Below, one piece after another: positions 55,545-62,901 of a stretch of 64,000 nt of DNA. Under the pieces are notes generated by a model that ran no database searches, was not told the origin of the DNA, and saw only the letters and a program-made list of their open reading frames with translations. Positions within the stretch are counted from its first letter, which is position 1. Each line of letters starts with the position of its first letter. The DNA comes from Paraflavisolibacter caeni. GTDB lineage: Bacteria; Bacteroidota; Bacteroidia; Chitinophagales; Chitinophagaceae. A program made the position numbers and the translations under genes. The stretch is taken from contig NZ_JAOTIF010000004.1 in the NCBI RefSeq assembly GCF_025628885.1, forward strand, positions 186,001 to 250,000. The letters are read 5' to 3'.

Positions 55545-55919
55545 GCCTAATAATTACATTACTTGGGTAATCCTGCTTTTTATTATTCCTATTCTAAATC
55601 TGTAATGGAATGAGCCTTGCTTTGTTCCAAAATAAGAGTCTGAATTTAGACAGTATTTTCATAGATTAAATACTTATAGCTATTAGTTTTATTATGACAA
55701 TATAAGTATTGTTGGATGTTAGTACCAGGTTAATGATTTTTGTTAATTCACTATTGCTGTATCTATTCATTGTACTTGGCTTAGGATAATAAAAGTATGC
55801 TTATCGCATTTAGATAAATGTATTTTATTAGCTAAGTAGCCTATTAGGTTTATTGATGCTTATTAGCATTGCAATTCCATTTGCATTTTCTATTATTTAA
55901 TTATATAAATAGCAAGTAT
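55545..55919. other. Gap with a probable frameshifted N-terminus of the next gene
   Basis: An ATG at 55856 opens MLISIAIPFAFSII and then hits a stop. This hydrophobic stretch would fit the missing membrane anchor of the gene at 55920 if joined by a frameshift near 55895. A 19-codon hydrophobic frame at 55733 is probably chance. No other feature is seen. Confidence 0.45.
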
Positions 55920-56402
55920 ATGTATAATAAAAACGTTGAGTCAAACTATTTTATTAACAAGATAGGGGGAGAAAATAATTTATCACTTTCCAGGCGGGAT
56001 GTTATGAAGAAACTTGCACTTGCGTTGGATGAGGAGCAAAGAAAGCTTTTGATTGTGCAAAAGAATTCTGAAGATAAATATGATTGGCTTATCATAAGTA
56101 TTGATAATATACAAACTCACTTTATAAAGAAAACCTACAGAAATATCAATACAAATGATTTAAAAAGAGGCATGCTTGAAGAACACTTAGAAAAAGTTAT
56201 GTTATACTTTGAGTTTGTAAATTGTAAACAACCAGTTGAAGTAGTTTTTTATGACCACATTGATCATAACATATTTGAATTACCAGAATTAGTCCAAATA
56301 GCTAGAGACTGGCAAATTGTTGTTACTAAAATACTCATGCATCAACCAAAATATAGAAGCGTCTATTTAAACTATAAAAGTCAATATTGGCAAGGGTTTT
56401 AA
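55920..56402 (+). CDS. Island membrane-family paralog 1 (anchor lost or frameshifted)
   Basis: This is one of three related proteins in the window (with 58706 and 61303), a family I cannot name. Shared features run in order: a start segment ending KYMYNKN/KYMSNRT, ALDEEQRKLLIVQK, then YDWLIISIDNIQTHFIKKTYR and LEKVMLYFEFVNCKQPVEVVFYDH. They end with ELPELVQIARDWQIVVTKIL. The sisters begin with a membrane helix. Here that helix is out of frame (ATG 55856), so I start at ATG 55920; a TTG at 55869 would add 17 residues. It may be soluble or non-functional. It lies between a small Cys protein gene and an IS110 element. Confidence 0.65.
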   Translation: MYNKNVESNYFINKIGGENNLSLSRRDVMKKLALALDEEQRKLLIVQKNSEDKYDWLIISIDNIQTHFIKKTYRNINTNDLKRGMLEEHLEKVMLYFEFVNCKQPVEVVFYDHIDHNIFELPELVQIARDWQIVVTKILMHQPKYRSVYLNYKSQYWQGF

Positions 56403-56453
56403 AGCTACTTATTTTATTATTTTAAAACGAATACTTCTATACAAGAATCAAAT

Positions 56454-56490
56454 GAGGGTGTCTCAAAAGTAAGAGACACCCTCTTTTTAT
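56454..56490. terminator. Hairpin at the left end of the IS110 element
   Basis: GAGGGTGTCTC and GAGACACCCTC form an 11-bp stem with an 8-nt loop followed by tttttat. It would stop plus-strand transcription entering the element and reuses the terminal repeat motif. Confidence 0.75.
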
Positions 56491-56656
56491 TCGGTAGGGG
56501 GGATGGAATTGATTTCCATTTACGCGATGCTTAGCGCCTTCATTTTACTTTTGAGATTCTGTGTTAAGATCCAAGTTAATTTGATTTATTTAATTTTGTT
56601 TTTTAGGCGGCTGAAAGCCAGCCTGTTTAGGGAGCAGCTTTGGCTGCTCTCTAATT

Positions 56657-57697
56657 TTATGCGATCATCTCCTGTAAGAGGTTTGCTTTTTTATAATATT
56701 CTTTATCGTATACAGCCTTGTTTTTATACAGTATATAGATCATTTCCAGTAACCTTCTCTGTATGGCTACCACGGCCTTCATTTTTATACCATGCTTAGA
56801 CACTAATCTAATAAATATGGCTTTAAAACCTTCATCATGCCGTATAGCCGTGAGCGCGGGCAGATGCATGGCTTTTCGCAAATAAGTATTTCCCTTTTTG
56901 GAGATCCGGGGTTTGCCTTTGATGGAAGTACCCGATTGTTTCTCCTTGACATCCAGGCCGGCATAACTGCTTAGTTGTCGTTTATTACGGATCAGTTCAA
57001 AGCCATTGGTTTCGGCTAAGACCGTGGCTGCTGTTAACAATCCTACCCCAGGTAAGGAGCAGATGATTTCAGCGGTCTGCTTTATTTGCTCATCCTGTTT
57101 AACCAGTTTGCTGATCTCCTCAAGGATTTCTTTTTCCTGCTTGTCCAGTAATGCGATCCTCTTTTTGATCCTGGCTACAGAGGAAGCATTGGGCTCTGCT
57201 TCAGCCCCTTCGGCATGCAGTTGGTTTTTCACCATGGTCCTTTCCTGAACCAGTTGATCCCGCTCACGGGTTAATTGACGCAGTTTTTTGAAGATGGCTT
57301 TAGGGCGCTGCCAACTCTCCAGTTTTCTCTCTAATCCAAAGTGAGTAATGGTTTCTGCCATTGTTTTGTCCGTAACCGTCTTTACTTCTAGGGTTTTGAA
57401 ATAATTACTGATTTTATTGGGCAACACAATACTGATGGCATAACCTGCCGCCTCCAGAAAATAGGCAAGCGGTTCATGATAGACCCCTGTAGCTTCCATG
57501 ACAAAACGAAGGCTCACCTCTGGATTGGTAAGCTTATGAACCCATCGGGTCAACTCCCCGAACCCTTTGCTTGTATTGCGGAATGCCTTGTAAGCATGCA
57601 TTTCAACGGTAAAGTCCTCAGACAGACGACCGAAACAAACTACTAACTCTTTTTGCGCTACATCTATGCCAACTACCTGTTTTACAATTTTGTCCAT
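56657..57697 (-). CDS. IS110 family transposase (RNA-guided DEDD recombinase)
   Basis: This 346-residue protein has the N-terminal DEDD RuvC-like domain, with VVGIDVAQKELVV (first Asp), FVMEATGVYHEPLAYFLE (Glu) and VKTVTDKTMAE (later acidic residues). A coiled-coil middle follows (about 130-200). The C-terminal Transposase_20 domain has ICSLPGVGLLTAATVLAE, LSSYAGLDVKEKQSG and RISKKGNTYLRKAMHLPA, including the serine region needed for recombination. It appears intact. IS110 recombinases use a bridge RNA encoded by the element to pair donor and target DNA. Confidence 0.95.
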   Translation of the reverse strand: MDKIVKQVVGIDVAQKELVVCFGRLSEDFTVEMHAYKAFRNTSKGFGELTRWVHKLTNPEVSLRFVMEATGVYHEPLAYFLEAAGYAISIVLPNKISNYFKTLEVKTVTDKTMAETITHFGLERKLESWQRPKAIFKKLRQLTRERDQLVQERTMVKNQLHAEGAEAEPNASSVARIKKRIALLDKQEKEILEEISKLVKQDEQIKQTAEIICSLPGVGLLTAATVLAETNGFELIRNKRQLSSYAGLDVKEKQSGTSIKGKPRISKKGNTYLRKAMHLPALTAIRHDEGFKAIFIRLVSKHGIKMKAVVAIQRRLLEMIYILYKNKAVYDKEYYKKANLLQEMIA

Positions 57698-57979
57698 ACC
57701 ATTTGATTTAAATAAGTAAAAGCGAACCCTCTCCCTTCGTTTTGTCTCCTGGTGGGATATTCAGGATATAACGCCCTGCGCTATTCCTTACATTCTGTTC
57801 AAACTCTTGGAGAGATAAAAGCAGTGAGGCTATAGCTCAAAAACTACATACTTTAAAGCTGTATAGACACCCTTCGCTCTCACTGCTTTTCACCTTTAAA
57901 ATCAAATCTATTGGTATCTTAATATTCCTTCAAAAAGAAAAGGGTATCCCCCGTTTTACAAACATAGGAGACACCCTCA
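57698..57979 (-). ncRNA. Candidate IS110 bridge RNA region
   Basis: This 282-bp noncoding segment lies between the element's right end and the transposase start, the place where IS110-group elements encode their bridge RNA. It contains perfect 12-bp arms at 57817-57828 and 57879-57890 around a 50-nt inner part, which itself holds the short palindrome AGCTATAGCT. Two target- and donor-binding loops would be expected, but I cannot define them from one copy. Exact RNA ends are unknown. Confidence 0.5.
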
Positions 57980-58235
57980 TTTTTCAGTACATATATTTAT
58001 TAAAAGTTGGATTGTTAGCTATCAGGATAATAAACCTTAACAATAGGGAGGATTCAAATTAATCCCTCCTTTACGTTCAAATCCATCAGAAAGATTCACT
58101 AGTAATTCTTATGAAGTATAATTCAAGCATCAAGCGATCAACCAAAACAATTTGTCACTCGAAGTTTGTAGTTAGAACACTTATATCTTTAACGTAACCT
58201 TTAATACCTAAAGACTTTTATACAACAATATTTGT
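57980..58235. other. Gap between IS110 and small Cys protein gene, copy 2
   Basis: No gene is seen. The last 60 bp (from about 58180) are homologous to the region before copy 1. An imperfect inverted repeat, agggaggatt with aatccctcct, lies near 58043-58068. Confidence 0.5.
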
Positions 58236-58243
58236 TAGATTTG
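58236..58243 (+). promoter_or_regulatory. -7 box of small Cys protein gene, copy 2
   Basis: TAGATTTG, identical to the box of copy 1 and at the same 5-nt distance from the ATG. Confidence 0.65.
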
Positions 58244-58248
58244 TATAC

Positions 58249-58413
58249 ATGGCAGGTATCATTATTCATAATACACATACTACTTGTAACAGGTATTTAG
58301 TACTTGATACAAGGGATTGTTTTACCTGCTCCTTCACAGAGTTTTTCCCTTTCTGTTCCAAGCTTTACTACTTCTCCAATTTTAAGGACTTTAATACATC
58401 TGCCCAGGCCTGA
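58249..58413 (+). CDS. Novel small Cys-containing protein, copy 2 (54 aa)
   Basis: This paralog of the protein at 55386 has core YLVLDTRDCFTCSFTEFF, then PFCSKLYYFSNFKDFNT. The three core cysteines are conserved at the same spacing (C-x2-C-x8-C) and the N-terminal 17 residues differ, with an extra Cys13. The many synonymous changes against copy 1 argue for a translated, selected product. I cannot name the family. Downstream lie a truncated FMN-glutamate-synthase remnant and the membrane-anchored paralog at 58706. Confidence 0.8.
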   Translation: MAGIIIHNTHTTCNRYLVLDTRDCFTCSFTEFFPFCSKLYYFSNFKDFNTSAQA

Positions 58414-58484
58414 AATTTCAGGGCTTTGGATTCTTCCTGGTTGTAATTATTCCTTTTATTCATTCATCAGTAAAGTATTTTGCT

Positions 58485-58667
58485 ATGACTCGAAATCAAG
58501 CGATTTCAGTAAGTGATAACATCATCTTTTTACTCCTGCTAACAAATGTGATCGTATTAAAAAATGCATTTGTCATCCACGAGAAATGATATTGGCTATT
58601 AGTGATAACGATCCCTATGTTCTTAGCCTCTTTGATTACGTATCGAAGAAAAGGATGTATGTGTAAA
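58485..58667 (+). pseudogene. N-terminal remnant of an FMN-glutamate-synthase-like gene
   Basis: The frame reads MTRNQAISVSDNIIF, then LLLLTNVIVLKNAFVIHEK, a TGA, then YWLLVITIPMFLSLFDYVSKKR and a stop. The intact gene 0.8 kb downstream starts MTRSLKAVSISGIIL and has KVDEKWYWALLVSVPLLL at the same place. The in-frame TGA (58587-58589) replaces the Trp codon of KWYW. Only the two membrane helices remain; the catalytic domain is absent. It is a decayed partial duplicate. Confidence 0.75.
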
Positions 58668-58705
58668 ACAAAATTGTAAGCACTTACTGTACAAACTAAT
58701 TAAAC

Positions 58706-59233
58706 ATGTCAATAATGATTGTTACTGCAGCTTTTATGGCAGTGTCTCTATTGATATTTCTATTGTTGGTCTTCAAAAATGATAAGTATATGAGTAATAG
58801 AACAACTGATTTTCTTGCGCGATTTAGCAAGCTTGGAATTGAGAATAATATTTCATTTTCAAGTCAGGAAATATTAAATGACTGTGCTATTGGTCTTGAT
58901 GGAAAACACAGGAAACTTGTGGTTTTAAAGCAATGTGGCCAGTTTGAATATGACTGGCATATCATTAATCTTGATGAAGTTCTGAGCTGTTTTATCAAGA
59001 AAACTTACAGGGGTATCAAAGCTGGTGAACTGAAGAAAAGGGGGATTGATAATTACCTGGAATCTATTATCCTTCGGTTGGAATTCCTGGATCATAGAAC
59101 ACCCATAGAAATATCCTTTTATGAGCATGCAGTCCATAAAGGTCGTAAAGTATTGGAGTTGGACAGGAAAGCAAAGAACTGGCAAATTATGCTTTCTAAA
59201 ATGATAAGGAATCAATTACAGATGATAGCTTGA
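58706..59233 (+). CDS. Island membrane-family paralog 2 (175 aa)
   Basis: This is the best-preserved member of the three-copy family. One N-terminal membrane helix (about residues 4-24) is followed by a cytosolic domain: FSKLGIENNISFSSQEILNDCAIGLDGKHRKLVVLKQ, then YDWHIINLDEVLSCFIKKTYRG. It continues LESIILRLEFLDHRTPIEISFYEH and VLELDRKAKNWQIMLSKMIR. The fold looks like alternating strands and helices with a basic FIKKTYR segment. I cannot assign a function. It sits between the gltB-like remnant and the intact FMN-glutamate-synthase gene. Confidence 0.75.
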   Translation: MSIMIVTAAFMAVSLLIFLLLVFKNDKYMSNRTTDFLARFSKLGIENNISFSSQEILNDCAIGLDGKHRKLVVLKQCGQFEYDWHIINLDEVLSCFIKKTYRGIKAGELKKRGIDNYLESIILRLEFLDHRTPIEISFYEHAVHKGRKVLELDRKAKNWQIMLSKMIRNQLQMIA

Positions 59234-59300
59234 TTTGATGCCCTGAAGAATACATGGCCAGAAAGGTGATCATCATTTTTTAATTAACGACAATTTTTTT

Positions 59301-60866
59301 ATGACACGAAGTCTAAAGGCGGTTTCGATCAGTGGCATTATATTATCTATGCTCATTTTCATGAATGCCATCATATTAAAAACTGCGAATAAAGTGGATG
59401 AAAAATGGTATTGGGCGCTTTTGGTATCTGTGCCCTTGTTGCTGATAGCTATTAGGGATATTCGACAGAAGAAGCATGCAATTATACGCAACTACCCTCT
59501 TATTGGTCACCTGCGCTATTTCCTTGAGGCCATAAGACCAGAGCTGAGGCAATATTTTTTTGAGTCAGACCTGGATGGAAAGCCCTTCAATAGAAGGCAG
59601 AGGTCAATTGTTTATCAACGGGCTAAAAATGAAAGACAAAGCGTTGCTTTCGGCATGCAATCAGATCCAATGGCCCTAGGCTACGAGTGGATTGCACACT
59701 CTGTATTTCCGGTTTCTATGCTGGATGAAGATTTACGGGTGAAGATTGGTAATAAACAGTGTCTACAGCCCTACCAAGCCAGCATTTTAAACATTGGAGC
59801 TATGAGCTATGGAGCATTGAGTAAAACGGCCATTGTCTCTTTAAACGAAGGAGCCAAAATTGGAGGTTTTGCTCATAATACTGGTGAAGGAGGCATCAGT
59901 GCTTACCACTTACAAGGGGGCGATCTGATCTGGCAGATTGGAACAGGTTATTTTGGGTGTAGAAGCGAAGATGGAAAGTTCAATGCTTTAGCGTTTCGAA
60001 AAAATGCTTTACACCCACAAGTGAAAATGATAGAATTGAAATTATCTCAAGGAGCTAAGCCTGGCCATGGGGGTATACTGCCCGCTGCGAAAAACACTCC
60101 TGAGATAGCAGCAATCAGGTTAGTAGTGCCAGGTACCACAATTCTTTCACCAAGCCGTCATGCGGAATTTGATACTCCAGAAGGAATGATGCGTTTTATT
60201 CACCTTTTAAGGGAACTTTCTGAAGGCAAACCTGTAGGTTTTAAAATATGTATCGGGGATAAACAGGAGTTTATTGATATCTGCCAAGCCATAAGCTCCA
60301 CTGGTATTATCCCCGACTTTATTTCCATAGACGGTGCAGAAGGCGGCACCGGTGCAGCGCCTCTGGAGTTTACGGATCATTTGGGTATGCCTTTATATGA
60401 TGCGCTGGCATTTGTAAAACAAACACTTGATGCATTCGGCTTGTCTGAACACATAAAAATTATAGTGGCTGGTAAGATCATTACTGGATTTGATATCATT
60501 AAAGTGTTGTCTCTTGGTGCATCAGCCTGTTATAGTGCCAGGGGAATGATGATGGCGCTTGGATGTATACAAGCATTAATATGTGATAGTGACAAATGCC
60601 CTGTAGGCGTTACTACACAAAACCCCTCATTATACAAAGGACTGCATCCTTCTAATAAAAGGATTCGTGTGGCCAACTTTCATGCCCATACAATTGCAGC
60701 GACAAAAGAGATCATGGAAGCATGTGGATTTAAGAACCTGGAAAGCATACATCCATCAAAACTATTTAGAAGAATCAATGAACATGAGACCAAAAGTTTT
60801 GAGCAGATCTATTTCAAGCATAAGGAAAGCTCCTTTATCAATAATCTTCATTCACTATTAAATTAA
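59301..60866 (+). CDS. FMN-binding glutamate synthase family protein
   Basis: This 521-residue protein is a membrane-anchored relative of the GOGAT synthase domain. Two N-terminal helices (about 10-30 and 37-55) precede a TIM barrel with NIGAMSYGALSKTAIVSLNEGAKIGGFAHNTGEGG, GAKPGHGGILPAAKNTPEIA and SIDGAEGGTGAAPLEFTDHLG. The Fe-S region reads CDSDKCPVGVTTQ; the third cysteine of the classical 3Fe-4S site is Thr here. It lacks the glutaminase domain and there is no small-subunit gene nearby, so it is not a complete glutamate synthase. The electron donor could be the ferredoxin at 63514. The GreA-like gene follows after 6 nt. Confidence 0.9.
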   Translation: MTRSLKAVSISGIILSMLIFMNAIILKTANKVDEKWYWALLVSVPLLLIAIRDIRQKKHAIIRNYPLIGHLRYFLEAIRPELRQYFFESDLDGKPFNRRQRSIVYQRAKNERQSVAFGMQSDPMALGYEWIAHSVFPVSMLDEDLRVKIGNKQCLQPYQASILNIGAMSYGALSKTAIVSLNEGAKIGGFAHNTGEGGISAYHLQGGDLIWQIGTGYFGCRSEDGKFNALAFRKNALHPQVKMIELKLSQGAKPGHGGILPAAKNTPEIAAIRLVVPGTTILSPSRHAEFDTPEGMMRFIHLLRELSEGKPVGFKICIGDKQEFIDICQAISSTGIIPDFISIDGAEGGTGAAPLEFTDHLGMPLYDALAFVKQTLDAFGLSEHIKIIVAGKIITGFDIIKVLSLGASACYSARGMMMALGCIQALICDSDKCPVGVTTQNPSLYKGLHPSNKRIRVANFHAHTIAATKEIMEACGFKNLESIHPSKLFRRINEHETKSFEQIYFKHKESSFINNLHSLLN

Positions 60867-60872
60867 TTCTTT

Positions 60873-61274
60873 ATGGAAACAGTAAAAGAACAACTTATTA
60901 TAAGAAAGGACGATTATGAATTAATTGTAGCCTATTTAAAGGGAGGCCTGAACAGAAACTCATTTGACCGCCACAATGCTGAAGAACTGGAGGCTGAATT
61001 AAAAAAAGCCAAACTGGTAAACAAGAATAATTTTCCTGCAGATGTGGTGAGGCTAAATTCCAAGGTGAAAATATTGGATGAAAAAGACTGAAAAACCTTT
61101 GAGGTTACACTGGTCACACCAGAAAGGGCTGACATCAAAACGAGAAAGGTTTCCATTATGTCACCGGTAGGAACTGCCCTCATTGGGTACAGAAAGGGAC
61201 AAAAAGTTAGGTGGAAAGTGCCTTCTGGTGAAAAGACCTTTACCATTTTAGAAGTTGCACATAAGTATACATAA
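60873..61274 (+). pseudogene. GreA/GreB (Rnk-like) elongation factor gene with one in-frame TGA
   Basis: Reading through a single TGA (61089-61091), the frame gives about 133 residues. A helical N-terminus (IIRKDDYELIVAYLKGG, NAEELEAELKKAKLV) is followed by a FKBP-like C-domain: VTLVTPERADIKTRKVSIMSPVGTALIGYRKGQKVRWKVPSG, then FTILEVAHKY. This matches the Rnk-type GreA/GreB family that acts on RNA polymerase. The TGA falls in DEKD-x-KTFEV, where a Trp (TGG) would fit. Either a recent nonsense mutation or a sequencing error. It is 6 nt behind the FMN-glutamate-synthase-like gene. Confidence 0.8.
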
Positions 61275-61302
61275 ATAGTATTAAACTTTATAAACCCAAG
61301 TT

Positions 61303-61809
61303 ATGCCGTTATACCTAATAATCATACTGATCATCGGATTACCTGCTTTATATGGAATCAGGGAAATAATCAAAGAAAAACGTAAAAAAAGAAGTCAGTT
61401 AAGCCTTGCTATGAGTTATGATATGCTTGTATTAGAAAATAAGCTTTCGATAGAGTATATCGATATTTTAGAAAATAAGGTAATTGCAATAGACAGAAAA
61501 AATAAAAAGCTTGTGCTTATCGACCATACAGAGGAGAACAAACAAGAACTGTGCATATCATTATTGCAAGTTGCCTCAAGCAGCATAATTGAAGAAAGAG
61601 ACGAACAGGATAAATGCATCAAAAAAATCTTTTTAGAAATAAAGTTAAGAAGACACCATATGCATCATAAGTTTTGCTTTTATGATGATAGTAAAGATTC
61701 CGTAACTGAGCTGCCCTCCTTATCAAGAAGAGCCTTGCATTGGAGAAATCGTGTAAATATTCATAGACTTCCAGGAACAGTTAGCATTGAACAAGAATAT
61801 GTACTTTGA
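61303..61809 (+). CDS. Island membrane-family paralog 3 (168 aa)
   Basis: This is the most diverged of the three family members. An N-terminal membrane helix (about 3-19) and a basic stop-transfer (KEKRKKR) come first. The shared pattern follows: YDMLVLENKLSIEYIDILENKVIAIDRKNKKLVLID, a segment ending SSSIIEERD, then IKKIFLEIKLRRHHMHHKFCFYDD and VTELPSLSRRALHWRNRVN. Compared with paralog 2, the basic-plus-hydrophobic alternation and the FYD/FYE motif are kept. No known family. It precedes the ribosome hibernation factor gene by 44 nt, on the same strand. Confidence 0.7.
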   Translation: MPLYLIIILIIGLPALYGIREIIKEKRKKRSQLSLAMSYDMLVLENKLSIEYIDILENKVIAIDRKNKKLVLIDHTEENKQELCISLLQVASSSIIEERDEQDKCIKKIFLEIKLRRHHMHHKFCFYDDSKDSVTELPSLSRRALHWRNRVNIHRLPGTVSIEQEYVL

Positions 61810-61853
61810 TTATTAGCTTATGATGAGTACTTAATTGATAAACAATTAAAGTC

Positions 61854-62237
61854 ATGAAATACATAGAGAATTACGAAGGTATTAAAACTGATATACAAAC
61901 TATTGACATTGACATGAATGAATATCTTCAGCTACGTCTTCAAAGCTTAATTATGAAGCTTAAGCAAATAGGGCCAGAAGTAATTTGGATAGACATTTTT
62001 ATAAAAAATACGAATAAAGGTTTTGTTTACCTGCGTAAAATTAGCGTTAGGTTGGCTATACCTGGCCAAGATCACATTGCTTCAAATGTAGGTTATCGTT
62101 GGAAATCTTTGCTTAAAAAGGTTGAGAGGAAGTTAATCCGTCAACTTAAAAAAAGAAAAGCAATGGCAATAAAATATACTCGGAGGGCCTCAACAATAAA
62201 AAAATACAAAAGATATCCAAGTTACTTCTGTTGTTAG
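61854..62237 (+). CDS. HPF/RaiA family ribosome-associated protein
   Basis: This 127-residue protein has the S30AE-type core: IDIDMNEYLQLRLQSLIMKLKQIGPEVIWIDIFIKNTNKGFVYLRKISVRLAIPGQDHIASN. GYRWKSLLKKVERKLIRQLKKRK follows, with a very basic C-terminus. Such proteins bind the 30S decoding channel and silence ribosomes in stress or stationary phase. This is the short form, without the C-terminal dimerising domain. Its place beside the island genes supports a stress or dormancy role for the locus, which is inference. Confidence 0.82.
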   Translation: MKYIENYEGIKTDIQTIDIDMNEYLQLRLQSLIMKLKQIGPEVIWIDIFIKNTNKGFVYLRKISVRLAIPGQDHIASNVGYRWKSLLKKVERKLIRQLKKRKAMAIKYTRRASTIKKYKRYPSYFCC

Positions 62238-62273
62238 TGATGTAATATAAGTATTGTAAAAGATGAAAAACAA

Positions 62274-62729
62274 ATGAAAAAACGTATTCAAAATATAAAT
62301 GAAAAACTAAGCAAATGGCAACGACAAAACATTTTTGCTACCCCCTTACATATTGTATTACTCATTGTTGTGGGTGCGCTTTTCATCTCTACATTTATAG
62401 CAAGCTTCACTTCCCAAGAAGGACAATCTAATGTAACAAAGCTTAAACTTTATTTACAGGAGTTTCTGGAGATAGATCTAATGACCTTGCGTGCAGAGGA
62501 TGAAATTTTCAAGCTTGAAAAGCTGGTGAATCGGGTAAAAACAACCTGTGAAAAGGACGCCATTTGCGGAGACTATGAATTATGGAAGTTGCTCGATGTT
62601 GTTTGCAAAAAATTAAATATTTTTGTGGATGGTAATGAAATAAAGGTAAGAAATTCATGGAGGTTGTTCAGAGCTATTGCGCAGGAATTTTATACTTCTT
62701 ACGCTCCAGAAAGAGGTACTCAGAACTAA
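62274..62729 (+). CDS. Hypothetical membrane protein (151 aa)
   Basis: I do not recognise this protein. A basic amphipathic N-terminus (MKKRIQNINEKLSKWQRQN) leads into one membrane helix at about residues 25-45. The soluble rest is helical and acidic/basic mixed, with a possible disulfide pair (CEKDAICGDYE, near 92-98). It lies 36 nt after the HPF gene on the same strand and may be co-transcribed. Confidence 0.65.
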   Translation: MKKRIQNINEKLSKWQRQNIFATPLHIVLLIVVGALFISTFIASFTSQEGQSNVTKLKLYLQEFLEIDLMTLRAEDEIFKLEKLVNRVKTTCEKDAICGDYELWKLLDVVCKKLNIFVDGNEIKVRNSWRLFRAIAQEFYTSYAPERGTQN

Positions 62730-62901
62730 ACTGCTCAAGTATAAAATTCGTTGAAATAAGAAGTTGCCTATAAAGTCAATTCGCAAACAAAAACCTAGAG
62801 CTTACAATCATGGATTGAAGCAAGCTAATTATTGTGGTCAGTCAACCAGAGAGTACCCTACCAAATAAATAAGTATTAGTAAAATTCTAAATTGTAACAC
62901 T

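Larger units (their letters stand above)
56453..57979 (-). mobile_element. IS110 family insertion sequence, about 1.53 kb
   Basis: The element holds one transposase gene and is bounded by 12-bp inverted repeats: TGAGGGTGTCTC at 56453-56464 and GAGACACCCTCA at 57968-57979. The left end carries a second inverted copy (56473-56483), which makes a terminator-like hairpin with a T-run. No target-site duplication is evident, as expected for IS110. The noncoding part on the 5' side of the transposase is 282 bp and structured, fitting a bridge RNA. Exact ends are inferred from the repeats. It separates two copies of the small Cys protein module. Confidence 0.85.

Noticed and set aside
56503-56799. 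98-codon plus-strand open frame inside the IS110 left end
   Set aside because: Half of it is antisense to the transposase and the rest is element end sequence.
58043-58068. Imperfect inverted repeat as terminator
   Set aside because: It has two mismatches, no T-tract and no gene upstream that would need it.
58587-61091. UGA recoded as Trp in this genome
   Set aside because: prfB (RF2, which reads UGA) is intact, intact genes use TGG for Trp, and the two in-frame TGA codons lie only in a decaying region.
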